A stretch of 11,717 bases of DNA from an uncultured Spirochaetia bacterium (GTDB taxonomy: Bacteria > Spirochaetota > CALGPD01): assembly GCA_937960625.1 (NCBI GenBank), contig CALGPD010000402.1, positions 1 through 11,717 of the forward strand. The letters are read 5' to 3'. The first letter of the stretch is position 1. Each line of letters begins with the position of its first letter. Made by a program: the position numbers and the translations under genes. Below are positions 11,325 through 11,717 of this stretch, in pieces. Below the pieces are notes generated by a model, which saw only the letters and a program-made list of their open reading frames with translations, made no database searches and had not been told where the DNA came from.

Positions 11325-11717
11325 TTAAAAATAAATTCTAGAGCCGCCCTGAATAAATACTCCCTGGCCAATATGCCAATCCTCGTTGGATTTTGCATTA
11401 CGTATACCTCCGGATCCGCCTCCAACTTCAATAAAAAAACTTAAGTGTTTTCCGCCAAACAGTTCAGCTCCGCCTAATCCACAAACAATTAATAATGACT
11501 TTGCATCCTCAAACCGGGCTTCGGGTATAATCAATCCGACGTAAAAACCGCCATATAATTTTAATACTCCATTTAATAGCGGGCTTTTAAAATGGAGGCC
11601 TATTTTCGGCCAGAATGCCCACCGGTTTAAAGTTTTCTCTCTAATAAAATTATGAACTATCATTAAATCCATCCCCTTGCTTAAAGGTATACTGAACCGC
11701 AGGCCGTAGTATTGATC
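11325..11717 (-). CDS. Outer-membrane beta-barrel-like protein, C-terminal part
   Basis: The 3' end of a gene whose 5' part lies beyond the window edge. The frame is open without a stop to base 11717, giving 130 visible residues. An internal ATG at 11672 is not the likely start, because the preceding 15 codons read as continuous beta-strand-like protein (YYGLRFSIPLSKG). The visible part alternates hydrophobic and polar residues with many Gly and aromatic residues (LKLYGGFYVGLIIPEARF, HLSFFIEVGGGSGGIR) and ends in GGSRIYF. The terminal Phe matches the usual C-terminal recognition signal for the outer-membrane assembly (BAM) machinery. The family is not recognised. A hairpin separates it from the DUF4390 operon. 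Confidence 0.6.
   Translation of the reverse strand, partial: DQYYGLRFSIPLSKGMDLMIVHNFIREKTLNRWAFWPKIGLHFKSPLLNGVLKLYGGFYVGLIIPEARFEDAKSLLIVCGLGGAELFGGKHLSFFIEVGGGSGGIRNAKSNEDWHIGQGVFIQGGSRIYF

Noticed and set aside
1..11717. Sigma-54 -24/-12 promoters for the NtrC-type regulator
   Set aside because: I looked by eye for TGGCA-N-TTGC on both strands between genes and found no convincing match; a motif scan would be decisive.

Overview
The window is AT-rich (by eye about 30% G+C) bacterial chromosome, densely packed with short gaps. Lipoprotein-type signal peptides, a C-terminal fragment resembling an outer-membrane beta-barrel with a terminal Phe, and an NtrC-type sigma-54 activator point to a diderm (Gram-negative) bacterium. 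TTG and GTG starts are used beside clear Shine-Dalgarno (SD) sites. I cannot place the phylum from this sequence. I see no tRNA, rRNA, CRISPR array, insertion sequence or sign of recent transfer.

Region 1 (1-2398, + strand) is a translationally coupled housekeeping run: ybeY (rRNA maturation endonuclease), a CorC/YbeX-like CBS-pair protein, recO (recombinational repair), and an AhpD/carboxymuconolactone-decarboxylase-like protein. Each gene after the first overlaps or nearly touches the one before. Two of them probably start at TTG codons inside or just after the preceding gene.

Region 2 (2402-3527, - strand) holds a VIT1/CCC1-type metal transporter fused to an N-terminal ferritin-like (rubrerythrin-type) domain. 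A small Asn-rich ORF follows it, and its ribosome-binding site lies inside a perfect 10-bp inverted repeat.

Region 3 (3699-7035, + strand) encodes an LprI-like (DUF1311) secreted or lipid-anchored protein. It is followed by a 921-residue membrane Ser/Thr protein kinase with two DUF3592-like modules, three predicted membrane helices and nine C-terminal ankyrin repeats. The kinase has its own sigma-70-type promoter. Convergent to it, with a 2-bp gap, is a large predicted lipoprotein of unknown function (7038-8117).

Region 4 (8223-11717, - strand) is a regulatory operon: a DUF4390-family exported protein, an NtrY-like membrane histidine kinase and an NtrX/NtrC-like sigma-54-dependent response regulator. 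The genes abut or overlap, so they are probably co-transcribed. Upstream lies the 3' end of a probable outer-membrane protein, separated from the operon by a GC-rich hairpin.

The most unusual items are the kinase-DUF3592-ankyrin architecture, the SD-sequestering hairpin before the small ORF, and the very short or absent leader predicted for the transporter.
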